A stretch of DNA of 64,000 nt from Acarospora socialis (GCA_025617375.2 JAMYGW020000011.1:62001-126000), one strand, 5' to 3'; positions 20,190 through 30,995 are shown, numbered from the stretch's first letter. Notes: generated by a model from the letters alone, not told the origin. Translations and numbers: made by a program.

Positions 20190-23100
20190 CTAGTATACCT
20201 TGAGCCACTTCGCCAATCTCGAGTCACCTTGACGTTCCGCGTGTTCCCCATCGCCGAACCTCACCCTCTTGCCCAGGCCCTCTTTCTTCCAAGTAGCGAA
20301 TGAGTTCTGCAATCCAGTGTCAGTAAGCTTTCGCGTCAGGTCAGCAACAGCTCCTCCACGATCACCATCCCCCCCTCTCCCTCGACCCCAGCTCTGCCGT
20401 GATTGCCCTCTGGAACCTCTGCCTTGACCTTGTTGACCTCCCCCGCGACCATCCGAGTTGCTGCTTTGACCCTGCTTTTGACCCTGCTTTTGACCCTGCT
20501 TGCCTATTGGTCGAAGTGGAACCACCGGCCGGATTCGACCTTGATGGCCCTCGCCTCGCTGACCTTGATGGCCTTCGTCTCGTTGACCTTGATGGCCTTC
20601 GCCTCGTTGACCTTGTTGACCTCCTTCGCCACCCGTCGAGCCGCTGCTTTGAACCTGCTTTTGAACCTGCTTTTGACCCTGCTTGCCTATTGGTCGAAGT
20701 GGAATCACCGGCCGGATTCGACCTTGGTGGCCTTGACCTCGACCTCCGCGGGCTCCTTTGACAGGTCGTAACGAGTGCCCTCGGCCTTCACCCGGATCCA
20801 TGTCCTCCTCGTCAGGATGCCATTCCTTGGTATTGATGAGGGCCCGGAGCTGTTGCAATACACTATCAGGCTGTCGGCCAGCGTCCGACGGCCTTGCCAC
20901 ATCCCAGGGCGAATAGACTTGCGATTTAAGGCTACCGGGTTTAGTGATATTCAGGTTGTGTTGCCTCCCATCTTGGTCGAACAGGAGATCCGGGCGGTAT
21001 TCGGCTGGCGGTCCTTCCTCAATATCTATTCGATCTATCTCTGCCTGTCGATCTGCAGCCTCTCTTCTAATTCGAGATTCATCATCCCATGCTACAATCG
21101 CCTGGGCAGTGTCACCCCATTGTCCTACTACTCTAGTGGTAGTTTGACGTGGCTCTCCGATATAGCCTGGAGCGCCTTCTCTTCTGGGCAGGATCTCTCC
21201 CGGCTTCAGCTCGTTGCGGAGTTTGAACGCAGCGGCGATTTCCATATGTTTCGCCAGACTCTGGCCAGCCCGGCGATCATATCGAGGTGGAAGAGATAAG
21301 TCGGAGTTCGGCCCTGCAAGGAACCCTCGTGGAGGGAGAGTCTTTCGCGACCTCCGGGAGCGAATGAAATCCAGGAGATCGTCATCATGTGCCTTGGCGG
21401 TCCTAACAATCGCCCTTCTATCCGCGCAGTCCTGGTGATCTGGCGGCGCATCCAAGGTAAAGAGACGTTCAGGAAGGGAAAATTCTGTTGGATCGAAAAT
21501 ATCCAAGTAAGCGTTTCGTATTGCGTTTATCCGGCGCGTCTCGTTTGCTGTGGACGGCGTAGTCTCATTCCACCGTTTAAGAACACAATCAGCCACCTCT
21601 TCGTGTCTCACGTAAGTGTTCCACGCCGTATTAACCGCACTGGTTTCGTAACCCGACGCCATGTTCATCTCACGCGTCAACCGGGCCCGGCGCCATAGTC
21701 GAGGGTTATCTTCTATTTGCGGCATCGTCAGTCCTGTAGACTTATGTTGGACAAGCCTCTGTGGCATGCCAGGTGTCACGTTGCAGAAAGTATGCATGAA
21801 AGCATAGTTGTACAAGCGTGCTGCAAGACTGAACGGGGCCAAGTGCGTTAGCAGATCATCAGCCTGTGCGAACAAAGTACCTGCACTTACAGCAGTCGAT
21901 CATCCGTCGTTGTCAAATATCGCATAATAAGCGCTGTTCCCACAACGTCACCAATGTTGTATCCCATCTTGTTGATATCTGTTTCCATCCCTGGACCTAA
22001 GCTCTGGAAGAAAGTGTTCTTGTCACCGCTGCGAGCAGCGCCTTCTTTCATATGATTGAGAAGTGGGTATAAGCGATCTCGACCCAACAGCCAATCCAGA
22101 AGCTTTGCATAATTGTTGTATGTTTTAGCTAGCCACCACTCTCTCTGCCTTACGCCCGAAGACGCAACGTTGGCCGCAGATGCCAACCCGAGCTGCCGGC
22201 AGATATGGTCGAGGATGGTCGACAAATCCACGTTCCCTAGCCTACACGGACAAGCCATGCCCAGTTCATTCTTGTCCGGAGTATGAAATGGGCATGGGAG
22301 TGATTCCCCGCTGAACGTTAAGTCTGCAGGCCGTTTGCCCTGATAGTAAGCGGATTTGATTTTGAAGAAGGGCTGTACCGGATACGGAGCGCCCCTGTAA
22401 GGGGTTGTCATGTGTCGCGGTCGGGGTGTTCCCTGAAACATGTGCGCAATCGTAGCATCCAGAACGGCAAAATCTTCTCCATAGTTCCACCACACTTTCA
22501 GGTAGTCGCTTTCAAAGAGAAGCTTCTTGAACAGCACAGAAAGCTAGTAACGTTAGCTGGCTATTTGAGATATATGCTGGTTGCTAACGAACCTGTGGCA
22601 CAGTCTGCTCTGTGGGATTATCAAGCATATGCAAGAGATAGAAACTGAAGACTAAGTGACGGTCGACCGCGACCGTCAGAACAGAGCACAAGTTCTCAGG
22701 GTTACCTTTCTCCAGTTCGAATCTGTCTCCAGGTGCGTCGCCAATTTCACCGCTTTTACGTGCAAACTCTGCATCGATCCCAAAGAACCTCCGTAGCAAA
22801 CGCTTGCCCCCCGCCCCGATGGGCAGTTGAGGGTTCACGGGGATCTCTTGCGCAGGTGCTACCTCCAGTGCTTCGTTCAGCAATCTCAACGCGGGCTGGA
22901 TCTGATCTGGGGTTGATACAGAAACCGTGAAGACGGACAAAGAGTCCCGCATGTCATCCAGTCTCGGGGCGGGAGGCGGGTTCTAGTACTGTGCTTAACA
23001 ATGTTCCGCCAGATCGATACCACGCTATTGACGCACCTCTTTATGTTCGTTATACCACCTACAGATAAAATCCCATGAGTCTTCCTAAGTAACAGTCAAT

Positions 23101-23831
23101 CGCAAATATTCAAGGGTGATGGGACGCCGAACCGTATCATAGGCGCCGTCATCCCTTTGCTGAAAGGCGACCCGATTCTTGTCTGTCTGCCACCACCAAC
23201 AGACCTGTCTCAACTGAAGTCCATTATATCGTTTCGTTTGAGTTGCACCCCGCTCCTCCCTGTCCATAGCTTGCTTTTGGGCCTCCAGATAATTCATCAG
23301 CGGAGTGCCGCTCTCGCTCTGTAGCAGGGAGTGAAAACAGAACCCATATCCAGAAACTTCTCCATTTTCTGCATCTAAGGTGACTGATCGCAAAACATGG
23401 TATGTCGGGATGAGCGATTTCCCGAGGGTTGAAACCATCCTCGGACCGCCATCTTCCACTTCCCACGTGATAATACGGATGTTCAGCGCATCGGCAATGA
23501 ATTCCACCACTCGATCGTAAAGAGTGGGGTCAACGCCGTCTGGGCAAGTCAAAGCATTGAAGAACGTCTTCAATGGTCCGCAGTCGAGGTTGTCCAATTC
23601 GTAAATCTGTTGTCGGTCTGGATGGATCGGGTTTGCCCAGATGCGCAAGTAGTGATCAAGGACGGCATTCATGACGTTCACGTGATTCGAGGGGTTTCCG
23701 GTATGTTGACGGGCCAGGGCTCGATAGAGGTTGAGACCGTCGGGAGTTATCAGCCCGTCTTCAACCCCCTCCTGCTCCATCAAGAGCGGGATCAGGCGTC
23801 CGCCGTCTTCTTCATCGTCATTGAAATCCAT
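20190..23831 (-). CDS. OTU-like module fused to a 3'-5' exonuclease-like domain with Gln/Gly-rich tail, five exons
   Basis: Model: 23133-23831, 23037-23084, 22593-22982, 21891-22543, 20190-21828; 1142 aa with every junction in frame. Residues 1-170 resemble the OTU fold (DGLNLYRAL at 31, a conserved helix, FHSLL at 166) but with Asn34 in the catalytic Cys position. Residues about 330-545 look like a DEDD exonuclease: FELE (337-340), SDYLKVWWNYGEDF (Asp403) and YAKLLDWLLGRDRLYPLL (Tyr524/Asp529). The tail carries QG/RG repeats. The last two introns (21829-21890, 22544-22592) are well supported; the two linking introns (22983-23036, 23085-23132) are weaker, one using donor GTTCGG. Otherwise there are two genes, OTU-like 23085-23831 and exonuclease-like starting at 22952. 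Role unknown; RNA processing is a guess. Confidence 0.6.
20440..20726. repeat. Coding tandem repeats in the tail of the exonuclease-like gene
   Basis: An approximately 85-bp block (two or three copies of a GCTTTTGAxCCT unit, then GCTTGCCTATTGGTCGAAG) occurs at about 20460-20543 and again at about 20643-20725, some 180 bp apart. Between them a 24-nt unit beginning GACCTTGATGGCC is repeated three times. All repeats keep the reading frame and encode QGQKQ and QGQRGEGH-type units. Confidence 0.8.
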
Positions 23832-24885
23832 GTCGACTACGTTGAGGCTGAGTGCAGCGATAATCTGATGTTGTGTATATGAGCTTACCTCGTCAACCTT
23901 GAGAATGGTTTCACAGTTCGTGTGTTGCGGGATGGCAAGCTGAGGGCGCAAGTCAGAAGAACTATACGGCAAGTGGGAAGGGTGCAAACCCATTGGAGGT
24001 GATAAACTCCGCTGGACATATACTGTCCTTTGTCGTAATCCGTCCGTTAAGCAATCGGAGGTCTTCTGGCCTTTCATGACGCAAAAGGTGATTGTCCGTT
24101 TGCGGCCTCAGTTGCCCCTACAAATCAAGATAGCTTTGCGGCGAAAAAGAGCCCATTCTCCCCATGAGACGGTTTAAGGAATGAGGCGGATAGAGATCTA
24201 GAGTGTTTCGGAAAGATATCTTGTGGATAGGCTAACTGGGAAGTAACGGAAATACAACGATGGTTTCTAGACCATGAACTCATAATAGATGGGTGTGTCA
24301 TGGAAAATCTAAACATTTGAGCACCTTCTTGAATCAAGTGCTTGAGCCAAATCACTGTGCTAAAGTGCCGCTCCATTGGCTGCACATCCAGAGAACAATG
24401 ATGGGCAAACGGGGATTGCTCGAGTCATTTTTGCAACGACCGGTCTATTAGCTTGATGAATCACCATGCTAGTGCGACAAAGGGATCTTGACGGCAGGAT
24501 AGAACACTTTGACACATTATCACCCTCCAAGGACTTCGTCAGATGCTCCCGGGCATTATTGATACCTTGTAGCTGCCTTACTCCGTACGGTGGTTGATGG
24601 GTCGTCCCGTTTGCGGCAAGCGATTACGTAATACATAGGGTAACCGTTTATCGTCCTATCTGTAAACACCCATATTATTGCTTCATCCTACTTGACTTCG
24701 CAAACCTATTATACTCATTACGCGATTCGTACTGTCCCTTCATATGGTCTTTAATCCTCTGATAGAGTGATAGTTCCTCGTACGAGTCTTCATCCATTTT
24801 ATTCTTCCGCTCGTTCGGTTGTCTGTTTGATTATCTGTTTGCTTATATCTCTAATATACAGTATCAAAGCGCATGCCTGCAGGAA
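23832..24885. other. Intergenic, probable divergent promoter
   Basis: Between the OTU/exonuclease gene (minus) and the orphan gene (plus). The minus-strand frame continues open to 24077, but a donor GTAAGC and acceptor CGTAG just upstream of the ATG at 23831 suggest an intron in the 5' UTR. A CTCCGTACGG motif lies near 24589. Confidence 0.45.
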
Positions 24886-27225
24886 ATGGAAAGTCCGCCA
24901 GGGGTCGAGTTCATTCCACCGGCAGATAACTCAAAAAGCCCTGCGTCAGGCAATCGTAACGAATCTGATTTACAGCTCGGGAGACCTTGTCATACACAGC
25001 CTGCCACCAACCTCGCCTGGTCTTCGTCGCCATTGCCAGCCCATGCAAAATCCATAAATTCAGCCAGCCTTCAGAGCAGCACCAGTACCGGATACCTTAC
25101 TCCGCCCGTTGATGCGTTTCCCGATGATGCACCCTACCTGCCAGCCAAGGACGACCGGGTCAGTTTGAACATGCACAACCCACGGAAGAGGAAGCGGAAG
25201 ACCAAGTGCTGGCGTTCAAATCACGGTGGGACGGAGCGAACCGCGGAGCCGACAAGTTTCTCCCTCGAAAGAGTCCCAGATGTCCAAACTGAGTACGTCA
25301 CCTCGGCGAAGGACTTCGACGGAAAGGTCAATCGGGTTATCTTTCAAAGGTATTCACCAGCCTCGTCAAAATATTCTAGGAGGAAGCATAGACTGCATTC
25401 GCGTTCGAGTAAACAATCGCCCTTGCCACCACATACGGCATTGGTGGAACATGGGTCATGGCAAAGCCAGCATAATTCGACAAAAAAGCAAATCACTTCC
25501 GACAGCCCGAAACCGATCCGTAACAATCTTGCCAGAATCTCTCAGGCACTGGCTGGGAGAGAGTACCGCAGGTGGAGCTCTGTAGAGCCCGGTGCGCTTC
25601 CAGTTCAGACTTACTCTACAGCCATAGCTATTCCAGATTACAGGCCCAAGATTGAACATGAACACCTTTCTGGTCAACATACCGCATGCCACGGGTTGTC
25701 GGAGCAGCTTGGCGTATCCACTCATCCCAAACGAACACCTCGTGCTGGTCACGAGGTTCATCAGCATTCGGATGTGGACTCTAAGAGACCACAAACTAGG
25801 CGTGCCGAAAGCCCAGCAAAAATCACTTTGAGGAGAGCGAGCGAAATCACTGCTCTTGAGGATGCCACAACGGCTGCCAAAGGAGCATCGTGCCAGGCCA
25901 ACTTTGCTCACCCTGCCCCTGTACAAGTCTTGAAGCGGACAGTGACTAGATTAATGCAACAACTGCCATCCTACAGTGTCATTGCGGACAGTGCCATAAC
26001 ATATGCTGATGTGCACGTTGCGCCTCCCATCATGACACGCACGCTTCCATGTGAGGGCCTAGAATCATCCGCGAGCCGGTTACGGCGCACCAGCGTTGTA
26101 CAAGTCCGGGCCCGAAGCAGTGTCCACGAGGTCATTTGGAAGGACAAATGCTCGTCCAGCAGCTCGAGCTCCGCTAGCCAAGAAAGTCCAAGATTGAATC
26201 ATCCACTAACGCGGACACAGACTGAGCCATTGGAAAGAGTCTATTTCACGAACCCTCCCTTAGAAATAGAATGGGACCCGGAAAGAAAATGCAGCTCTAC
26301 CAAAAACGAAATCTGTCCGAAGACATTCTTCGTTGGAGACGAGTCTACCGTGGAGGCCGAAACACCTGTCATCACGCCACCCCATGTATTACAGAAGCTG
26401 TCTGAATGGACCTGGGACCACAACTCAAAGCTAGACCACGGGAATGGTGGAGCCGTGTTGTTTGTCCAATCTCGCCGTACTCATCCGGCAGTACAGCATA
26501 ATGGTAAGCCCATTGTTAATCCACTCTCAGAAGACCAAGGCAAACCCCCCGAGGAAGTTCCTGAGGAACCACCCGCGCGGCCTCCAAGTTGTACGTTTAA
26601 CTCGCGCACTTTCTTGCAACAAGCCTCATGTACTAGTCAGGTAGATCGTACCACGACCGACCAGTTTACGGGAGGGTTGGTTTCTCCGACACAAATTGAT
26701 CGCAGTCGTGCTAGGACGGCCCGGCAACCTACGCTGTCTGTGCTTCCCGAAAGCCACTGGGGCAACAGTGCGAACGAACCCAGGAGAAAGAAGTATGGAC
26801 GGTATAGTACATGTACGCGACCCCGCATAGGAGATAACCTGGTCGCCGGGTCTGCGATCGGTTCAAGCTCACGTATGCGAATATCAACCAGATCGTACCA
26901 GAGAAGCAGTCGCAGACCTAGCGATATATCCCCTAATGATATTGGACGTCTTTGTGCTGGAAACACCTTGCAACGCAGGACTACAGAACCGCCTGCGTCT
27001 CCTGCGAATTGGGTCACCGGTCTCGAACTTCCCTCCAACTCGCCGTCCATCCAAGAGGTCCGGCTTCCCTGTACGAACGATAGCCCTCGTGCTGACAAGC
27101 CTGATGCAATTGGGCCATTGTCTCTCGACTCTATCAAATCGCATGAGATTGGTTCTCTTTGCCAGGCCTGCGCAGCCAAAGTGCCCGATTGCAGCAGGAA
27201 TCCAAGCGTTAACTGGATTGGTTGA
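24886..27225 (+). CDS. Large disordered protein of unknown function
   Basis: Intronless open frame of 779 aa starting at an ATG. I recognise no domain. Composition is Ser/Pro/Arg/Thr-rich and low in hydrophobics, as in intrinsically disordered proteins. Visible features are an opening with GYLTPPVDAFPDDAPYLP, a basic cluster RKRKRKTK (about residue 103) that could be a nuclear localisation signal, a Ser run (SSSSSSAS, about 425), and a C-terminal CQACAAKVPDC. The length without stops on one strand, against shorter antisense frames, supports coding. It is probably lineage-restricted or fast-evolving. Confidence 0.55.
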   Translation: MESPPGVEFIPPADNSKSPASGNRNESDLQLGRPCHTQPATNLAWSSSPLPAHAKSINSASLQSSTSTGYLTPPVDAFPDDAPYLPAKDDRVSLNMHNPRKRKRKTKCWRSNHGGTERTAEPTSFSLERVPDVQTEYVTSAKDFDGKVNRVIFQRYSPASSKYSRRKHRLHSRSSKQSPLPPHTALVEHGSWQSQHNSTKKQITSDSPKPIRNNLARISQALAGREYRRWSSVEPGALPVQTYSTAIAIPDYRPKIEHEHLSGQHTACHGLSEQLGVSTHPKRTPRAGHEVHQHSDVDSKRPQTRRAESPAKITLRRASEITALEDATTAAKGASCQANFAHPAPVQVLKRTVTRLMQQLPSYSVIADSAITYADVHVAPPIMTRTLPCEGLESSASRLRRTSVVQVRARSSVHEVIWKDKCSSSSSSSASQESPRLNHPLTRTQTEPLERVYFTNPPLEIEWDPERKCSSTKNEICPKTFFVGDESTVEAETPVITPPHVLQKLSEWTWDHNSKLDHGNGGAVLFVQSRRTHPAVQHNGKPIVNPLSEDQGKPPEEVPEEPPARPPSCTFNSRTFLQQASCTSQVDRTTTDQFTGGLVSPTQIDRSRARTARQPTLSVLPESHWGNSANEPRRKKYGRYSTCTRPRIGDNLVAGSAIGSSSRMRISTRSYQRSSRRPSDISPNDIGRLCAGNTLQRRTTEPPASPANWVTGLELPSNSPSIQEVRLPCTNDSPRADKPDAIGPLSLDSIKSHEIGSLCQACAAKVPDCSRNPSVNWIG

Positions 27226-27790
27226 ACGCTGCTAGGCCGTCTCGTGGAGGACTCTTCCAGATGGTTTCTCTTGAGATCTTGGCACTATGCTAGGGTTGAT
27301 GCACAGAACAGAGTGCTGCGGAGGATTGAACTCTTCTCTCCTGCTGTTGTTCGTGGAAGAGGCCGAATGACTATTACTTTCAGGTCCAGTTGGACAAGCG
27401 GTGATGATGCTCGTTAAACCTCCGAACTCAAGGCCAATCCGACTTCGTATTTGTGCATATGCCTACTGCTCTTAGCTGCTAATCCTTAGACGTTTCTCAA
27501 GTCGGATTGGAAAAACTGTGGAGCTCTTATAGGATTATGCCTGTTACTCAGACAAGGGATGTAAGGGTTACCGTATTTGCTTCGGCAATTCCCGTGTTAT
27601 ACGGCACCACGTAAGTTGATTTGCTTGAGTAGGTACTCGTCCCAGGTAAGGTAGTCACTCCAGCCGCCCAGCGACATCTATGCTCTTGACACCTCAGGCA
27701 TTCTTCGTGCGAGCCTACCGGACGTTATAACCAGTTTCGAACCCCCCGTATTCCGCTGGTCCCTACGTTATGTACTATTGATCGATACCA
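27226..27790. other. Intergenic, promoter of the RRM-like gene
   Basis: No frame of note. The bases just before 27791 (TACTATTGATCGATACCA) form the leader of the next gene. Confidence 0.5.
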
Positions 27791-29323
27791 ATGTCAGATC
27801 GATTGCGACTACACATAACTCCCTTGAACCCTACTCTACTGGCCGCTCTCATACCACCTGCTACGCTAGAGGCTGCCCACAACATCTCCTACCACACGCT
27901 GAAGACCTTTCCGGAGCGGAATTACGGCTACGTCGAGCTTCCGCGATCCGAGGCCGAAAAGATGAAGAAGAAATACAACGGCTCTATATTGAAAGGTGCG
28001 AAAGTGTACATTGAAGAAGCGCGGGAGAAGAAAAAACGACCGGAAACCGACGACACTCTGCCCGATAGCAATAAGCACAAGCGCAAACGCATCAAAACCG
28101 CTGTCAGGGAAGATGGTGTGCTTCCTGGCTTCGAACTACCTGTGGACCGGCAAGTACAGCGTGGCTGGACTAAGCCGTCATCGCAGAGTAAGCCAGGCAA
28201 AGCGTCTACGGACAAGAACCAGAAGACACAGACTTCAACATTCACTTCGAAGGAGGAGTGTTTGTTCAAGACGACTTTGCCTGCCAATGTCGCTTCAGCC
28301 AATTCCTCGTCAATACTCGATCCGAAGTCGAAATCGGGGAAGCGCAAGCGGAAAGACAAATTCGAGAAGCAGGTTGTTGTTCATGAGTTCTCCAATACGA
28401 CGAAGCAGCCAAGTTTCATCCGAGACAGCTCATCAGGGAAGGTGACTAAAGTTGTTTCCGAGTTCGTCGAGGGGAAGGGCTGGGTAGATGAGGAGGGCAA
28501 CCTGATTGACGATGTGCAAATCATGAAACGGAGAAAGAACGCGGCGTCGCCCCATGCAATTGAAACAATACCTGAACCAGCACATATCCCTAAGTCAGAC
28601 CCTACCAGCAGCTACAGTGGGGAAACGAGCCCAAAAATGCCGGTCGCAGTCGAGCAGCCAGGCGCAAGTATTGAGGATGAAACATCGTCTAGTGGCACCT
28701 CTTCAGGATGCGAATCAAGTGAAGGTGACGAGGAAAGTGTATCCTCCGATGAGAAAGACGGGAGTGTTGCTGGTAGTGCCAGCAGTACATCGAAGGGTGA
28801 AAACATCGTTAAGGAGATTCATCCGCTGGAAGCGATTTTCAAACGGCCGAAGCTGAAATCGTCCCCCGAAACACCAAAGCCTTCTCTGAGAGTCTCCACA
28901 TCATTCAACTTTTTTGAACCCGATACAGAGGACGCAACGGGACCACCGGCTATGCCTCAGACACCTTTTACTCAACAGGACTTCCGAGACCGAAGACAGA
29001 GAAGTGCTGCGCCCACCCCAGATACAGCTGCACCAGGAAGAACTTTCTCCCGTCTTTGGCCGAATGATGATGAGGACGCGGATTTGCCATCGGAAGGATC
29101 CTTCGAGAATGGTGACGAACATGCAGAGGAATCAACGGAGCGTACAAATGGCGAAGCTACTTCAAATACCGGAGAAGCTGCAGAACTACCTCAGAGCGAT
29201 TTTGCCAAGTGGTTCTGGGAGCACCGAGGAGAGACGAATAGGGCTTGGAAGAAACGGCGGCGAGAGGCGGCGAAGGAGAAAAGGCATCGTGAGAACAAGC
29301 GACATGGAAGAAACGTCATTTGA
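27791..29323 (+). CDS. Nucleolar RRM-like protein (Nop8/NOL8-like?)
   Basis: Intronless, 510 aa. The N-terminus (about residues 3-77) looks like a degenerate RRM: RLHITPLN, then ISYHTLKTFPERNYGYVEL (RNP1-like NYGYVEL), EAEKMKKKYNGSIL and KGAKVYIEEAR. The rest is Lys/Ser/Glu-rich with several KRKRK-type basic clusters, acidic blocks (SEGDEESVSSDEKDG) and a strongly basic C-terminal helix (FAKWFWEHRGETNRAWKKRR). This layout, a weak RRM at the front and a basic helix at the end, is typical of fungal pre-rRNA-processing proteins of the Nop8/NOL8 sort. The specific name is a guess; nucleolar location is inferred from the charge pattern. Confidence 0.65.
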   Translation: MSDRLRLHITPLNPTLLAALIPPATLEAAHNISYHTLKTFPERNYGYVELPRSEAEKMKKKYNGSILKGAKVYIEEAREKKKRPETDDTLPDSNKHKRKRIKTAVREDGVLPGFELPVDRQVQRGWTKPSSQSKPGKASTDKNQKTQTSTFTSKEECLFKTTLPANVASANSSSILDPKSKSGKRKRKDKFEKQVVVHEFSNTTKQPSFIRDSSSGKVTKVVSEFVEGKGWVDEEGNLIDDVQIMKRRKNAASPHAIETIPEPAHIPKSDPTSSYSGETSPKMPVAVEQPGASIEDETSSSGTSSGCESSEGDEESVSSDEKDGSVAGSASSTSKGENIVKEIHPLEAIFKRPKLKSSPETPKPSLRVSTSFNFFEPDTEDATGPPAMPQTPFTQQDFRDRRQRSAAPTPDTAAPGRTFSRLWPNDDEDADLPSEGSFENGDEHAEESTERTNGEATSNTGEAAELPQSDFAKWFWEHRGETNRAWKKRRREAAKEKRHRENKRHGRNVI

Positions 29324-29528
29324 ATCGTTCGGTCCCAAGGTTGTTCTGGCAGTACTCAGTCTTCAACTACAGCGGTATTACTGCTACCAAGGCCAAAATC
29401 TGCCCTGTGACTTGAGACACATCAGTCTACCATACATTCTGGCTTATTTACAAGCATGCTTTCCGGTTCTCTGTAGACGCGGTATCTGTCTCCGAATTGG
29501 AGGTGCTCAAAGTACAAACCTCGTCATG

Positions 29529-30995
29529 TTACACCTCCCTCATCTTCTCCTTTCCTTTGATACTTCGGACTGGCGCGGATGTTGACCGTATTAGTCGTTT
29601 TTGCGACGATGACGGTTGTCTAATAGATGAATCTAAAGCCACATCTGTTCTGTGTCTACTCGACTCTTTGCCCGGATTTTGCTTTGCTCGACCACTCGTA
29701 TGTGTCTGCACTGACGTGTTCTTCCGAGACCTCTTCCTAGCTCCTTTACCCACTGAGCGACCGCTGTTGTTGCTCGCGTTTCTGACCTTGGGTGCTTTCG
29801 ACGGCGTCTGAGGATCATTCAACTCTTGCTGAGAAATTTGTTGGCGCCGCCATGGCTCAACTTGCTCCCTACTGCGTCCTCTCCGCCTCTCGGCCATGTA
29901 GGAGTCATCGGACACGGCATCCGAGTCGAGCTGATGTATCTCACGGAAATTCTCATCGCTCTGCATCGAACCTCCTTCTCCATGACCGGCTCGGATAACA
30001 TCGACCTCCTCGTCGGGTGCATTGTCGTGAACAGCTCGCGGGCGAATCTCATCTCTCACAAAGCGATCAAGGGTCGTGGGTCGGTTGTTCGCCATATCAT
30101 CATAGGTCGGGTTCGAACTCGACGCTGTACCCCGGAGAGATGCGATATCCTTTGGCGGAACTGGTGGTAACGGACCGTCATTGTCCTCTTGCAATGTCCC
30201 ACTATCATCTTGTGGCGGTAATTCCTGCCGTGAGCGAGAAGGTCCCGCACCAACGATGTCCCGTACTCCTTCGGGATCTCGGTAAATTTCCTGATAATTC
30301 AGAAATGTGCCTCCCACCCTATCGCTCTCGGCCGGATCAGTGATGCCGCTCTCGCGTTCGCTATGGACCGATCGAGTTCGCACGCTCGCCGCCCGGCTCG
30401 CGCTCCTGTATTCTCGCCCCAGCCGCTTCCCGATGATGCTCGCGCGGTCGGCTTCTTTCTGGCTCTTCTGCATGTCACGCCTGTACTTTTCGATCTCCAG
30501 TTTCGCCCAGCCCTTCTCCTTTCTCCTCCTGTCACGGCGGCGGACGTACAGTACCATCAGCACGGCAGTGCTCACGACGTCGAGAGCAATTGAGAGTAGC
30601 AGCCAGATGAGGTGGCCCGGTACGAGTCCGGAGCCCTTAGCATTCTGGATAGTGATCACAATCGCCGCCACCGTCGAGGCGAACGCAAGTTCTAGCGTGA
30701 CGAGAAATAGCCACCACTGCTTCCGGTGGCGTCTCAACCACCTCTTTTGCACGGCGGACAGGTCCGATATGCTCGAAGGGGCGATGGGGGCTGTCGCCAC
30801 GCCTCTCTCCTTGTCGCGGGCAATCTCGGCGGCAATGAAGTCTTCGAAGTATTGAGGCGTCGCCAGCTGAGCGAAGCTGTCGACTTGAAACTGATTCTGC
30901 TGGCGGGACTGACTCTGCGCTCGCCATCGGTTGAGGGTGGAGTTCTCGGCGCCGAAAGGTAAGTCGTCGGAAACGCGGCCATTTGGTGCAGCCAT
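29529..30995 (-). CDS. Two-TM membrane protein with long cytosolic tail, unknown function
   Basis: Intronless, 488 aa, starting at the ATG at 30995. A soluble N-terminus (about 1-90) is followed by KRWLRRHRKQWW and two hydrophobic segments, LFLVTLELAFASTVAAIVI (about 95-113) and HLIWLLLSIALDVVSTAVLMVLY (about 127-150), then RRRDRRRKEKGW and a long polar tail of about 330 residues. The basic stretches on both sides favour both ends in the cytosol. The tail is rich in Arg/Ser/Asp/Glu, with phospho-site-like runs and a basic C-terminus. Not recognised. It is convergent with the upstream RRM-like gene, with only about 200 bp between the stops. Confidence 0.7.
   Translation of the reverse strand: MAAPNGRVSDDLPFGAENSTLNRWRAQSQSRQQNQFQVDSFAQLATPQYFEDFIAAEIARDKERGVATAPIAPSSISDLSAVQKRWLRRHRKQWWLFLVTLELAFASTVAAIVITIQNAKGSGLVPGHLIWLLLSIALDVVSTAVLMVLYVRRRDRRRKEKGWAKLEIEKYRRDMQKSQKEADRASIIGKRLGREYRSASRAASVRTRSVHSERESGITDPAESDRVGGTFLNYQEIYRDPEGVRDIVGAGPSRSRQELPPQDDSGTLQEDNDGPLPPVPPKDIASLRGTASSSNPTYDDMANNRPTTLDRFVRDEIRPRAVHDNAPDEEVDVIRAGHGEGGSMQSDENFREIHQLDSDAVSDDSYMAERRRGRSREQVEPWRRQQISQQELNDPQTPSKAPKVRNASNNSGRSVGKGARKRSRKNTSVQTHTSGRAKQNPGKESSRHRTDVALDSSIRQPSSSQKRLIRSTSAPVRSIKGKEKMREV

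Noticed and set aside
20399-20771. Two plus-strand frames of about 120 codons
   Set aside because: Antisense of the coding repeats in the exonuclease-like gene; repeats keep all frames open.
26637-27179. Minus-strand 180-codon frame
   Set aside because: Antisense of the orphan gene, with no ATG-proximal features or domain.
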